DNA of 64,000 bases from Corallococcus coralloides DSM 2259. Its GTDB lineage: Bacteria; Myxococcota; Myxococcia; Myxococcales; Myxococcaceae. Positions within the stretch are counted from its first letter, which is position 1. Every line of letters begins with the position of its first letter. Location: the NCBI RefSeq assembly GCF_000255295.1, contig NC_017030.1:7972328-8036327 (forward strand), read 5' to 3'. Under the pieces are notes generated by a model. The model worked only from the letters and a program-made list of their open reading frames with translations, did no database searches and was not told the DNA's origin. Positions 47,343-55,698 of the stretch are shown here, one piece after another. The translations under genes and the position numbers were made by a program.

Positions 47343-48185
47343 ATGGGCCGGATGATGACACTGGCACGAAGCATCGCGCTCCTGGGACTGGGAGCGGTGT
47401 TCGGGGGCTGCGCGGCGAAGCAGGCCCCGCCCGTCCAGCACTACGCGCTGGGCATGTCCCGGGCGGAGTATCGGGACTACACAGGGGCGAAGGCGAGCCC
47501 CTGCGACGCGGAGCCGCGCTGGTTCCAGGACGAGCTGACCGCGGTGAACGGCCTGTTGGCCCGCTTCGTCAAGGAGACGGACCAGGCCCTGGACCCGAAG
47601 GGGCTGGAGCACGCGAAGCACCTGGCGCTGCTGGAGGAGGGCCTGCGCACGCTGCCCCCGGTGCTGAAGGTGCATGAGAACAACCTCCAGGCGCTGAAGG
47701 CCTGCGACTTCCGGCGCGCGGGCGCGTTCCCCGACCTGGCCCGGCGCGGCGGAGAGCTGCTGACGGAGGTGCGGGAGCGGATGGAGCTGGGGCCCCGGAT
47801 TCAAGCGGCCGCGGCGCTGCGCGAGGCGCAGAAGCAGTGGCGTGAGCAGGGCGCCGAGCGCGAGGCGAAGGCGCGCGAGACGTGGTGCCCGAAGCCCTCC
47901 AAGGTGGGCCAGCCGGACCTCTTCTTCGCGCGCGTGTCGCCGGATGGGCGCACCGAGTGGTTCTTCTGCGACGGCCACGTCGTGGAGAAGTCCGGAGACG
48001 CGGAGCCCGCGCTGCTGAGCCCGGAGGGGCTGTCGAAGGCCGAGCGCCGCCGGGTGCAGGCGAAGAAGTACCTGGACGCGGCGCAGGCCTACCCCACGGA
48101 GGAGATGGACCGCGAGCCCACGGCCGACACCCTCCAGAAGCCCGCCGCGACCTCGGGTGGCAGCGCGGCGGGAAGCGCCCCGTAG
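47343..48185 (+). CDS. Lipoprotein of unknown function
   Basis: A 280-residue lipoprotein (lipobox FGGC, Cys23). The mature part is largely helical and charged, with a long coiled-coil-like stretch (residues about 60-180), a pair of Cys (TWCPKPSK and WFFCDGH) and a Ser/Gly-rich C-terminal tail. No known domain was identified. Start at 47343 is chosen over a further open frame to 47169, because the lipoprotein signal begins there; 47352 is an alternative. Convergent with the WGR gene, with a hairpin between. Confidence 0.75.
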   Translation: MGRMMTLARSIALLGLGAVFGGCAAKQAPPVQHYALGMSRAEYRDYTGAKASPCDAEPRWFQDELTAVNGLLARFVKETDQALDPKGLEHAKHLALLEEGLRTLPPVLKVHENNLQALKACDFRRAGAFPDLARRGGELLTEVRERMELGPRIQAAAALREAQKQWREQGAEREAKARETWCPKPSKVGQPDLFFARVSPDGRTEWFFCDGHVVEKSGDAEPALLSPEGLSKAERRRVQAKKYLDAAQAYPTEEMDREPTADTLQKPAATSGGSAAGSAP

Positions 48186-48191
48186 AACAGG

Positions 48192-48220
48192 GCGTGACGC
48201 GCGGGCGTCCGGCGTCACGC
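48192..48220. terminator. Bidirectional hairpin between the lipoprotein and WGR genes
   Basis: A 9-bp perfect stem gcgtgacgc/gcgtcacgc (48192-48200 with 48212-48220) and 11-base loop. The right arm contains the TGA stop of the WGR gene. No T-tract. Confidence 0.5.
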
Positions 48221-49072
48221 TCCCAGCCGGGCGAGCCGCTTGGACAGGTGCGCGTCGCCCCCCGCGTCCACACCGCCCACGAAGGCGGCCAGCGACTGGC
48301 CCACGCCGGACAGGTGGGCCTCCACGTGCGGCTTGAGCGCGGTCCAGCGCTTCGTCCAGGCGTCCTCGGAGCCGTCGCGCAGGTCGGGGCGTTCGGAGAG
48401 GAGCGCCGTCACGCGCAGCGCCAGCTCCGGGTCGTTGAGCGTCCGCGCGGCGGCCACACCCGGCGGCACCGAGCCCGCGGGCGCGGCCTTCCACATCTCC
48501 GCCGCGCGCTGGAAGGCCGCCACGTCCACCTGGGACAAGAGGCCCAGCGCGTGGCGCACCGGCAGCCGTCCTTCCGCCTTGGGCCCCACCACGTGCGCCA
48601 TCAGCGCGGCGAAGGGCGCGGCCAGGGCCGGGTGCGCCGCGGGGTCCACGCCGCCCAGGGCGCGGAGCGCGTGGCGGGCCTTGCGGGACAGCCGCGTCAC
48701 CTTCCAGCTGGGCCCCTTGAGCTTCGACTGGAGCAGCGCGAGCGCGGACGCGGCGGCGGTCACGGCCTCGGGGCCAGGCGTGGCGGAGGCCACGCGGCGC
48801 GGCAGCACGAGCGCGGGGGCCGGCGGGGCGGCGGCCTTCGGGGGCGGCGCGGGCGGGGCCTCGCCGGTGCTCACCTCGGCGTAGCCCTCGCGGACCTTCT
48901 CCGCGACCTTCTTGTTGTACTCGCGCAGGGCGGCTTCCTCGTCCGGGAAGGCCTTCTCCTTGCGCTGCCCCGCGGTGCCAATGCGACCGTAGGTGACGAT
49001 GAACGTGGCGCCCTGGACCTCGGGCATCCAGAACTTGGAGCTGTTGCCGTCGACGAATTCGAACCTGCGCAT
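48215..49072 (-). CDS. WGR domain-containing protein
   Basis: A 285-residue protein. The N-terminal 70 residues are a WGR domain (RRFEFVDGNSSKFWMPEVQ, then TYGRIGTAGQ). This is followed by a Pro/Ala-rich linker and a helical C-terminal region (residues about 115-285). WGR domains occur in poly(ADP-ribose) polymerases, where they bind nucleic acid, and in bacterial proteins with unknown roles. No ADP-ribosyltransferase motif is present. It starts 11 bp after the epimerase stop, so the two are probably co-transcribed. Confidence 0.83.
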   Translation of the reverse strand: MRRFEFVDGNSSKFWMPEVQGATFIVTYGRIGTAGQRKEKAFPDEEAALREYNKKVAEKVREGYAEVSTGEAPPAPPPKAAAPPAPALVLPRRVASATPGPEAVTAAASALALLQSKLKGPSWKVTRLSRKARHALRALGGVDPAAHPALAAPFAALMAHVVGPKAEGRLPVRHALGLLSQVDVAAFQRAAEMWKAAPAGSVPPGVAAARTLNDPELALRVTALLSERPDLRDGSEDAWTKRWTALKPHVEAHLSGVGQSLAAFVGGVDAGGDAHLSKRLARLGA

Positions 49073-49083
49073 GAACGCGAAGG

Positions 49084-50058
49084 TTACTCCACCTTCGCGG
49101 CCAGCGAGCGCAATCCCTCATCGCGCGACACGCTGCCCGTGTAGCCCAGCTCCAGCCGGGCCTTCTCGTCGCTCACCGTCACCTCCTGCCCCGCGAGCAG
49201 CAGCTCCGTGCGGGACAGGGGCGGCGCGCTCTTGAGGCCCAGCAGGTCCCAGACGAAGTCGCTGACCACGGCCACGGTCGCGGCCAGCCCGGTGGGCAAA
49301 GTCTTGTCGCCGGGCTCCACGCCCTGCGTCTTCAGCAGCGCGGTGACGAAGGCGCGGAACTCCACGGGCGGGCCGTCGGTGAGGAAGTACGCCTGACCGC
49401 CCTGCCCCTTCTCCGCGGCCAGCAGCATGCCCTCCACCACGTTGGCCACGTGGCAGGTGGACGTCAGGTAGTGCCCGCCGCCAATCCAGCGGAAGCGCCC
49501 GGACTTCACCGCGGCGACCAGCGCGGGCAGCACGGTGGTGTCCCCCGGCCCCCAGACCATGCGGGGCCGCACGGCGACGGTGGTGAACTCCGGCGAGTTG
49601 ACCTGGAGCACGAGCCGTTCAGCCTGGCCCTTGGTGGACGGGTACGGGCCCACGGGGCGCTCGGGCAGCGGGTGCGTTTCGTGGAGGTTCACCATGGGGC
49701 CGCCGTCCACGAGCACGGCCTCCGTGCTCACGTGCACGAAGCGCTTCACACCGGCCGCGCGCGCCGCCTCCAGCACGGCCTCCGTGCCGCGCACGTTGGT
49801 TTCATAGAAGGCCGCGCGGGGGCCGGACATCTTCACGTGCGCGGCGGCGTGGAAGACGGTGTCGCAGCCCTCCATGCCCAGGCGCAGGCGCTCCGGGTCG
49901 GAGAGGTCGCCCTCCCACGGCTCGCCGCCCGCGGCCTGGATGGCCTGCGCGGCCTCTGGCGAGCGGGCCAGCGCGCGCGCCGGTTCCCCGCGCTTCGCGA
50001 GCGCCGCGAGCAGGTGCTTCCCGACGAACCCAGAGCCACCGGTGACGAACGCGCGCAC
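49084..50058 (-). CDS. NAD-dependent epimerase/dehydratase family protein (3-beta-HSD-like extended SDR)
   Basis: A 324-residue extended short-chain dehydrogenase. The Rossmann motif is GGSGFVGKHLL at the N-terminus. The catalytic Tyr-x3-Lys is YPSTKGQAE, with an upstream Ser/Thr in VHVSTEAV. The start is a GTG at 50058 with GGAGGAGG 8 bases upstream. Members act on nucleotide sugars, steroids or flavonoids; the substrate is not determinable. It runs upstream of the WGR gene on the same strand and downstream of the GNAT gene. Confidence 0.9.
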   Translation of the reverse strand: MRAFVTGGSGFVGKHLLAALAKRGEPARALARSPEAAQAIQAAGGEPWEGDLSDPERLRLGMEGCDTVFHAAAHVKMSGPRAAFYETNVRGTEAVLEAARAAGVKRFVHVSTEAVLVDGGPMVNLHETHPLPERPVGPYPSTKGQAERLVLQVNSPEFTTVAVRPRMVWGPGDTTVLPALVAAVKSGRFRWIGGGHYLTSTCHVANVVEGMLLAAEKGQGGQAYFLTDGPPVEFRAFVTALLKTQGVEPGDKTLPTGLAATVAVVSDFVWDLLGLKSAPPLSRTELLLAGQEVTVSDEKARLELGYTGSVSRDEGLRSLAAKVE

Positions 50059-50132
50059 GTGTGAAGCCTCCTCCGTCCGAAGACGCCGCTCCTACCACTC
50101 CCGGCGCGGGCCGGGTAGCCCGCGCGGGTCCG

Positions 50133-51320
50133 TCAGAACATGTCGCGCAGCGAAGGGGCGGGGCCCGCGAACAGGGCGCTGGCGGTGTCGAGCGACGCGT
50201 CGTCCCCGGCCAGCATGCCGGCGAGCTGGAGCGCGCGAGGCGTGAGGAAGCCGGTGTAGAGCGGCGCCAGGCTGCGCACGTGCAGCTTGAGGCGGCCCTC
50301 GCCGCCGGGCCGGACGCGGGCGGTGCCGCCCTCCACCTCCAGCACGAAGCGCCCCGTGTTCTCCGGGAGGAGGTCGTCCTCCACGTCCAGGTGGAGCGCG
50401 CCGGACAGGCCGGGGGCGAAGCCGCGCGCCTCCAGGGCGCGGGGGACGTCCAGCAGGCGCGTCATCCAGTGCATGGAGAGCTTCACCTGGTAGGTCTGTT
50501 CGCGCAGCAGCGCGAGGAGCGGCTCGTCCGCGCCGCCGAACCACATCACGTCCCGCGCCAGCGAGCGGTGGTCGCCCAGGAAGCGCAAGAGCCGTCGCGC
50601 GGCGGCGGGCGTGGTGGCGGTGAAGTCGGTGAGCTTGAGGACCTGCGTGGGCACGGCGCCCTGGGGCGAGAGGCTCCGCACGAGGTACACGTAGCCCTCG
50701 ATGCCGGACGCGCCCTCCACGACGTAGCCGTAGGCGGTGTCGTTGCGGGGCGTGCGCACGCGCCGCCAGATGTAGTCCCCCCGGTCCAGCCAGCCGTGGT
50801 GCTGGGAGGCGAAGCGCCGGTAGCACGCCTCCACCGCCGCGTCGTCGGACGGGCGCATGGGACGCAGGGACAGCGAGCGTTCCCCCAGCTCCAGCGAGGC
50901 CGCTTCGACGTGGATTTCGTAGCGCGCGCCGGAGACCTCGTAGCCCACGCGCCGGTAGAGCGGCTGGGTCGCGGGGTAGAGGACGGAGAGGGGTGCGCCT
51001 TCGTCGCGCATCTCGCGCAGGAAGCGATGGAAGAGGCGCGTGGCGGCGCCGGCGCCCCGGTGCGCGGGGGCGACGCCCACGCCGCCCACGCCGATGAGGG
51101 GCACCGCGCGGCCGCCCAGGAACTGGCCCATGCGAATGAGGGTGAGCGTGGCGGCCACGTCACCGTCCACGCGCAGGATGCGCAGGGAGGACTCAGAGAA
51201 GTTCTTGCGCACCACGGTTTCGGAGTCCGCGAGCGGCATGGCGAACGCCTGCGCGGTGATGTCCGCGATGGCGGCCAGTTCCTGCTCATCCTTCGGCGGT
51301 CCGTAGTTGTCCGTCTCCAT
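50133..51320 (-). CDS. Eis-like GNAT N-acetyltransferase with C-terminal SCP2-like domain
   Basis: A 395-residue protein with the architecture of the Eis family: an N-terminal GNAT domain with the acetyl-CoA site VGVAPAHRGAGAATRL near residue 85, a second degenerate GNAT half, and a C-terminal SCP2-like domain (LHLDVEDDLLPENTGRFVLEVEGG). Eis in Mycobacterium acetylates aminoglycosides and host factors, but the substrate range of homologues is broad. AAGGGG lies 7 bases before the ATG. It is one of a series of minus-strand genes here. Confidence 0.88.
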   Translation of the reverse strand: METDNYGPPKDEQELAAIADITAQAFAMPLADSETVVRKNFSESSLRILRVDGDVAATLTLIRMGQFLGGRAVPLIGVGGVGVAPAHRGAGAATRLFHRFLREMRDEGAPLSVLYPATQPLYRRVGYEVSGARYEIHVEAASLELGERSLSLRPMRPSDDAAVEACYRRFASQHHGWLDRGDYIWRRVRTPRNDTAYGYVVEGASGIEGYVYLVRSLSPQGAVPTQVLKLTDFTATTPAAARRLLRFLGDHRSLARDVMWFGGADEPLLALLREQTYQVKLSMHWMTRLLDVPRALEARGFAPGLSGALHLDVEDDLLPENTGRFVLEVEGGTARVRPGGEGRLKLHVRSLAPLYTGFLTPRALQLAGMLAGDDASLDTASALFAGPAPSLRDMF

Positions 51321-51400
51321 CCCGCATCCCCTTGCTTCAAGTCAGGCGGCGCAGCATGGCGCACGGGATGGAGCGTGGGAAAGGCCGGATGGATCCGCTG

Positions 51401-52606
51401 TCACTTCGTGGGCTTCGGGGCCGGCGGCAGGCGTCCGTACTTCCGCAGGGCCTTCACCAGCCGCTCGGGTGGCAGGCCATGGACGCGGACGCTCTGGAAG
51501 CCGGTCATCGTGTCGGAGGCGAGCATCGAGTTGAGGATGGCCTCCTGGGTGGCCTGCACGGTGGCCTCGAAGAGAGGGGTCATCCGCTCGTTGTCGAGCA
51601 TGGAGACCGGAGCGACGTGCGTGGAGCTCACGGGCTGGGTGGAGAACGCGAGGAAGATGTCGCCGGAGGCGTTCTCTCCCAGGCCGCCCAGCTTCCCAAT
51701 CGCGAGCGGCACGCGCCGGGCCACGCGGTCGAGCTGGTGAGGCAGGAGCGGCGCGTCCGTGGCCACCACGACGATGATGGAGCCCATGCCTTCCGGAGGC
51801 GGCGGACCGGCGCTGGCGCGCCGCGAGCAGGGCGGCAGGTTGGCGCGGTAGGGGCCTTTGGGAGGGGCGTCTCCGAAGTAGCAGGAGCGCAGGTCGGGAA
51901 TCTCCTCGCCCACGGGAGCGCCCGCGACGGAGAAGAGGCGGCGGCTGCCGTAGTTGCACTGCACGAGCACGCCGAGGGTGTAGCCGCCCTGCTCCGCCGG
52001 GAGCTTGCGGGAGGCCGTGCCGATGCCGCCCTTGAAGCCATGGCAGATCATGCCCGTGCCGCCGCCCACGGAGCCTTCCGTAACGGGGCCGGGGCGTGCG
52101 GCGTCGAGCGCCTGCATCGCGTGCAGGGGTCGGACGTGGAAGCCATCGATGTCGTGCAGGAAGCCATCCCAGGTCTCCGCGACCACGGGCAGGCCCAGCT
52201 CCCAGGTGAGGTCGCGTTTCTGGGCCCAGGTGATGACGCCCTCGTGCACGGCGCCCACGGCGTGGGTGTCGCTGATCATCACGGGGCCGGAGAGCAGGCC
52301 GGACTCCTTCACCCAATGGGTGCCGGTCATCTCACCGCTGCCATTGAGGTCATGGGTCGCCGCGAAGACAGGCTGCGCCACGGCCTCCCGGCCCCGGGGC
52401 AGCACGGCGGTGACGCCGGTCCGCACCTGAGCGCCGGTGTTCAGCGTGACATGGCCCACTTCCACGCCCTTCACGTCGGTGATGGCATTGAGCGCACCGG
52501 GCTGGCCGCCAAAGGGGATGCCCAGGTCACTGGACCGGGGACGCGCGCTGCTTGTGATTGGCAGGACGCACAGCAGGCCCAGGAGGACGGCAGGACGAAG
52601 TTCCAT
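51401..52606 (-). CDS. P1 family peptidase (DmpA/L-aminopeptidase-like), exported
   Basis: A 401-residue N-terminal nucleophile-type peptidase. A signal peptide is present (ELRPAVLLGLLCVLPITSSA). Conserved DmpA motifs are DVKGVEVGHVTL, GGGTGMICHGFKGG, QCNYG (Asn) and MGSIIVVVATDAPLLPHQL. The autocatalytic cleavage/nucleophile pair is G275/S276 by position. DmpA-type enzymes release N-terminal D- or L-amino acids or cleave beta-peptides. The start lies 11 bp after the immunity gene stop, so it may be read from the cassette's promoter. Confidence 0.92.
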   Translation of the reverse strand: MELRPAVLLGLLCVLPITSSARPRSSDLGIPFGGQPGALNAITDVKGVEVGHVTLNTGAQVRTGVTAVLPRGREAVAQPVFAATHDLNGSGEMTGTHWVKESGLLSGPVMISDTHAVGAVHEGVITWAQKRDLTWELGLPVVAETWDGFLHDIDGFHVRPLHAMQALDAARPGPVTEGSVGGGTGMICHGFKGGIGTASRKLPAEQGGYTLGVLVQCNYGSRRLFSVAGAPVGEEIPDLRSCYFGDAPPKGPYRANLPPCSRRASAGPPPPEGMGSIIVVVATDAPLLPHQLDRVARRVPLAIGKLGGLGENASGDIFLAFSTQPVSSTHVAPVSMLDNERMTPLFEATVQATQEAILNSMLASDTMTGFQSVRVHGLPPERLVKALRKYGRLPPAPKPTK

Positions 52607-52617
52607 GGGCCCGGGTT

Positions 52618-53190
52618 CTACACCTCGACGAACTTTCCTCCCACGATGCCTGTCTGTTCCAGGGCGGCCTTGAGTTCTCCATTCAAGATGATGGGCAACA
52701 GATAGCCCCAGGGTCGGAAGACGACGGCGTCACCCACCTTCGACGTGTCGATGCGCAAGCCGGAAACGACATGGTACTCCCCCACCTTGTCGGGTCGTCC
52801 ATCCTCGGGTGTCCAGAGCCGTGCTTCTTCACAGGCGGCATCGTCGATGCAGCGAATCACGCGCATCACGTTGAGCAGGTAGAACGGCTCGGGCTGCCCC
52901 TGGACTTCCACTGGAAAGAGCTGCACGTCATGCGGTGCCAGCTCGCGGAATACAGACGCAATGCGCCCACTGACGATGGGCGTTCCGGCCACCGTCGTCT
53001 TGTCGAAGTCCAGTGGCTGGCCGGGCCGGGACAGCGGCACACGTAGCGGTCCGGGGTCTGTGACGGTTTTCCCGGACACGAACGCCCAGATGTCTGGAAC
53101 CGGTTTCCCATCCACGTCGTTGGGCTCCCGCAGATACCAGCGGCCCGGTGCTTCAATGTCGAAGTCGAGTTCGAAGAAGTGTCGCGGCAT
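52618..53190 (-). CDS. Imm11-like immunity protein (DUF1629 type)
   Basis: A 190-residue protein resembling imm11-type immunity proteins of myxobacteria: FFELDFDIEAPGRWYL at the start, DIWAFVSGKTV, PFYLLNVMRVIRCID in the middle and a late LRIDTSKVGDAVVFRPW. It has no signal peptide, which suits a cytoplasmic immunity role against a nuclease. It is 6 bp downstream of the AHH toxin gene. The DNA is visibly more A/T than its neighbours. The identification rests on family recognition and on the position behind a toxin gene. Confidence 0.8.
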   Translation of the reverse strand: MPRHFFELDFDIEAPGRWYLREPNDVDGKPVPDIWAFVSGKTVTDPGPLRVPLSRPGQPLDFDKTTVAGTPIVSGRIASVFRELAPHDVQLFPVEVQGQPEPFYLLNVMRVIRCIDDAACEEARLWTPEDGRPDKVGEYHVVSGLRIDTSKVGDAVVFRPWGYLLPIILNGELKAALEQTGIVGGKFVEV

Positions 53191-53196
53191 GGTGGC

Positions 53197-54429
53197 TCAC
53201 CCCCGGGGGTTCTTCGTAATGAGCTTCCGCAGCTTGGTCCCAGCAGTCACGAGCTCTTTCGCGATCCTCGCCAGTTCGTCAACCAATGCGGCCCGACACT
53301 GCCCGGTCTCCTGGCATCCCTGCATGACAAGCCGGAGCCGGCGAAGAACCTCTGCGTGGTACTCTCGGGGATGCGGTCCTCGGTGTCCCTGGATGCGCAC
53401 CTGATTCGCAGCGTCGGAGAGTTTCATTCCGGCGGTCTGGAAGAGGTCTTCGAAGATGGGTGTCCAGGGGCCGCCCGACTGCTCCGACACCTCGTTCTTG
53501 TCCGTGCAGATGTGATGGACGTCTCCCTCCGGATCACCCTGGATCCCTCCGCCCCCGGGGCCCATGGCGACGGCCGCCACGGCGGTGGGCGCCAACGTGA
53601 CGTTGAGCACTCCCGCTGACGACACGGAGATGGACCGCACTTCCCCGGCCAGCACCCGCGACAGCTGGAATCCACCCTCCACCTCCGCCCTCAACGCAGC
53701 CTGTGGGAAGCCCGGCATCCGGGGTGCCTGCGCCGCCATCGCGTTCCTGCCACCGAGCGCCGTCATCGCGACGATGACCAGCACCCGCGCCCCGTTGGCC
53801 CCCAGGACGCGTCCAAAGCGATGCCCTGCCTCCTTCAGCGCAGCCTCGTCGCTGGCATCCCGTGACTCGTCCATGAGCCGCAAGAAGGCCTGTCCCAGGT
53901 TCCACACGGGCCCCGTGCCCAGGTACGCGATGAGCGACGCCGTCAGCACCACCGCAATCAGCTTGGTGATGGGCTCCGGCGCGACCAGCATCACCATCGC
54001 GGTGCCAATCATCGCCGTGACCATGGTCCGAAGCGCGGCGGGGTCCATCAGGTCCTCCACCGCGTCCGCCACTCCCTCCCAGACCGTATCGAGCGCGAAG
54101 GAGAGCGCCATTCTCCACCGTGCCATCGGGTCCAAGGGAAAGTCGTCGCTCAAGCGGAGCTGCTGCCGGCCTCGAACGCCGTCAACGATGCCACCCGACG
54201 ACGCGAGCAGGGAGCGCCGGCCCTCCTCCCGGACCGCGACATCCAGCTTCAGCTCGAGCACGAGCTGCGTGACCGCGTCCTTGAACGCCTCCTCGTCGAT
54301 ACGGACCGGCTTCGTCTCCGCCGGCGTATAGGCGATGGGCCTGCCCCGCCCTGTGTCGAGGTTCACCACGCGCGTCGTCGCGCAGCCCGCTGTCAGCCAC
54401 AACAGCGCGGCCATTACCCAGAGCTTCAT
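53197..54429 (-). CDS. SitA-like polymorphic toxin lipoprotein with C-terminal AHH nuclease domain
   Basis: A 410-residue lipoprotein. Lipobox LTAGC (Cys16) is followed by the SitA-type opening ATTRVVNLDTGRG. A hydrophobic helical region (residues about 138-190, MVTAMIGTAMVMLVAPEP then LIAYLGTG) comes next. The C-terminal domain has the AHH/HNH-EndoVII pattern: HH at 305-306, an IFEDLF helix and NQVRIQGHRGPHPREYH with H349, H353 and H358. In Myxococcus xanthus SitA lipoproteins are moved between kin by TraAB-dependent outer-membrane exchange and kill recipients lacking immunity. Start: GGGGAGGG precedes the ATG at 54429; a GTG at 54447 overlapping the upstream stop is an alternative. Followed after 6 bp by the Imm11-like gene. 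Confidence 0.85.
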   Translation of the reverse strand: MKLWVMAALLWLTAGCATTRVVNLDTGRGRPIAYTPAETKPVRIDEEAFKDAVTQLVLELKLDVAVREEGRRSLLASSGGIVDGVRGRQQLRLSDDFPLDPMARWRMALSFALDTVWEGVADAVEDLMDPAALRTMVTAMIGTAMVMLVAPEPITKLIAVVLTASLIAYLGTGPVWNLGQAFLRLMDESRDASDEAALKEAGHRFGRVLGANGARVLVIVAMTALGGRNAMAAQAPRMPGFPQAALRAEVEGGFQLSRVLAGEVRSISVSSAGVLNVTLAPTAVAAVAMGPGGGGIQGDPEGDVHHICTDKNEVSEQSGGPWTPIFEDLFQTAGMKLSDAANQVRIQGHRGPHPREYHAEVLRRLRLVMQGCQETGQCRAALVDELARIAKELVTAGTKLRKLITKNPRG

Positions 54430-54443
54430 GTGCCCTCCCCGGC

Positions 54444-54812
54444 TCACGGATCCGATGAGACCACCCGCTCCGGCTCCAGCACCTCCCGCGTCTGCGCTCC
54501 ACGCTCGATGTAGCCCGCGCCGCCTCGCAGTTCCCGTCCGTCCTCCAGCACGGCGATGAGGCTGTACGACGACTCACCTCGGACGGGGTAGCTCAGGGCC
54601 ACGGTGTCTCCCTTGCCCAGGGCGCGGTAGATGACCTGGCCTCGGTCGTGCTCGATGCGCACCTCGCGCACGTCCTGGCCGGTGCGGTTCTCCACGCGCA
54701 CCTCGATTCCCGCTCGCGTGGGCCCCGTGTCATGCAGCCACAGCGCCACCCCGGCGATGAGCGTCAGGACCGAACCCAGCACCATTCCTCCCAGCACCCA
54801 CAGGACTCTCAT
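54444..54812 (-). CDS. Small membrane-anchored protein in the sitB position
   Basis: A 122-residue protein with one N-terminal transmembrane segment (GGMVLGSVLTLIAGVALWL) and a beta-rich soluble part (IEVRVENRTGQDVREVRIEH, DTVALSYPVRGES). It has no cysteine, so it is not a lipoprotein, unlike described SitB proteins. It precedes the toxin gene with its stop at the toxin's alternative start (GTGA overlap), and GAGGAGGG lies 6 bases ahead of its own ATG. It may help the toxin's export or delivery, like SitB, but this is inferred from position. Confidence 0.72.
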   Translation of the reverse strand: MRVLWVLGGMVLGSVLTLIAGVALWLHDTGPTRAGIEVRVENRTGQDVREVRIEHDRGQVIYRALGKGDTVALSYPVRGESSYSLIAVLEDGRELRGGAGYIERGAQTREVLEPERVVSSDP

Positions 54813-54917
54813 GGCACTCCCTCCTCTGTGATTGCCGCGCAGGCAACCGACGCCGCCGTTCTAACAGGCGCGTCCGCCCACCCGTGCTAAGCCCGGACGT
54901 CAGGAGGAAGCACGCCC

Positions 54918-55490
54918 ATGCGGAAACTGACCTATTACGTCGCCACCTCGCTCGACGGCTTCATCGCCTCGCCCACCGGTGCGTACGACTACTTCAGCAC
55001 GGAGCAGGACTACTTCGACGCCATCGCCGCCGAGTACCCGGAGACGCTCCCCGCCGGCTACCGCGCCTTCAAGGGCATCACCGGCCCGGGCAAGCACTTC
55101 GACACCGTGCTGGAGGGCCGCAACACCTATCAGGTCGGTCTCGACGCGGGCGTCACCAACGCGTACCCGCACCTGGAACACTACGTCTTCTCCCGCACCC
55201 TCACGAAGAGCCCCGACCCCGCCGTCAACCTCTCCAGCACGCCGCTCGCCACCGTGCGCGAACTGAAGGCGCGCGACGGCCTGGGCATCTGGCTGTGCGG
55301 CGGCGGCGCGCTCGCGGCCGAGCTGCTTCCCGAAATCGATGCGCTCATCATCAAGGTCAACCCCGTCATGGTGGGCCAGGGCATCCGCCTTCTCGACGCG
55401 GGCTACGCGCCCCACCGCCTGCGCCTCACAGGCACGCGCACGCTCGACTGCGGCGTCGTCTTTCTGAGCTACGACCACCTCAAGCCCTAG
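54918..55490 (+). CDS. Dihydrofolate reductase/RibD C-terminal family protein
   Basis: A 190-residue reductase-fold protein. MRKLTYYVATSLDGFIA is the typical N-terminus, followed by VLEGRNTYQVGL, ARDGLGIWLCGGGALAAELL and VNPVMVGQGIRLL near the end, as in the YyaP/RibD C-terminal family. Members are NADPH-dependent reductases of mostly unknown substrate. AGGAGG lies 10 bases before the ATG. It is divergent from the toxin cassette (105 bp) and probably unrelated to it. Confidence 0.9.
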   Translation: MRKLTYYVATSLDGFIASPTGAYDYFSTEQDYFDAIAAEYPETLPAGYRAFKGITGPGKHFDTVLEGRNTYQVGLDAGVTNAYPHLEHYVFSRTLTKSPDPAVNLSSTPLATVRELKARDGLGIWLCGGGALAAELLPEIDALIIKVNPVMVGQGIRLLDAGYAPHRLRLTGTRTLDCGVVFLSYDHLKP

Positions 55491-55698
55491 CCGGGCCGGC
55501 CGCGCGTCACGCAGCCATCCGGCCCACGCATTGGACCTGAGGCCAATGCGGGACCTGGAAACCAGCGGATCCTCCACGCGGAGTGCGAGCTTCCGCCCTG
55601 CTCGGAAGCCCGGTGTGCCGGCAGGGTTGGATGGTGGATGGATCCCCCCTGTCGTTCCTCGCCGCTGCCCCCGCACCGTGCGTTACGATGGAGCGTCT

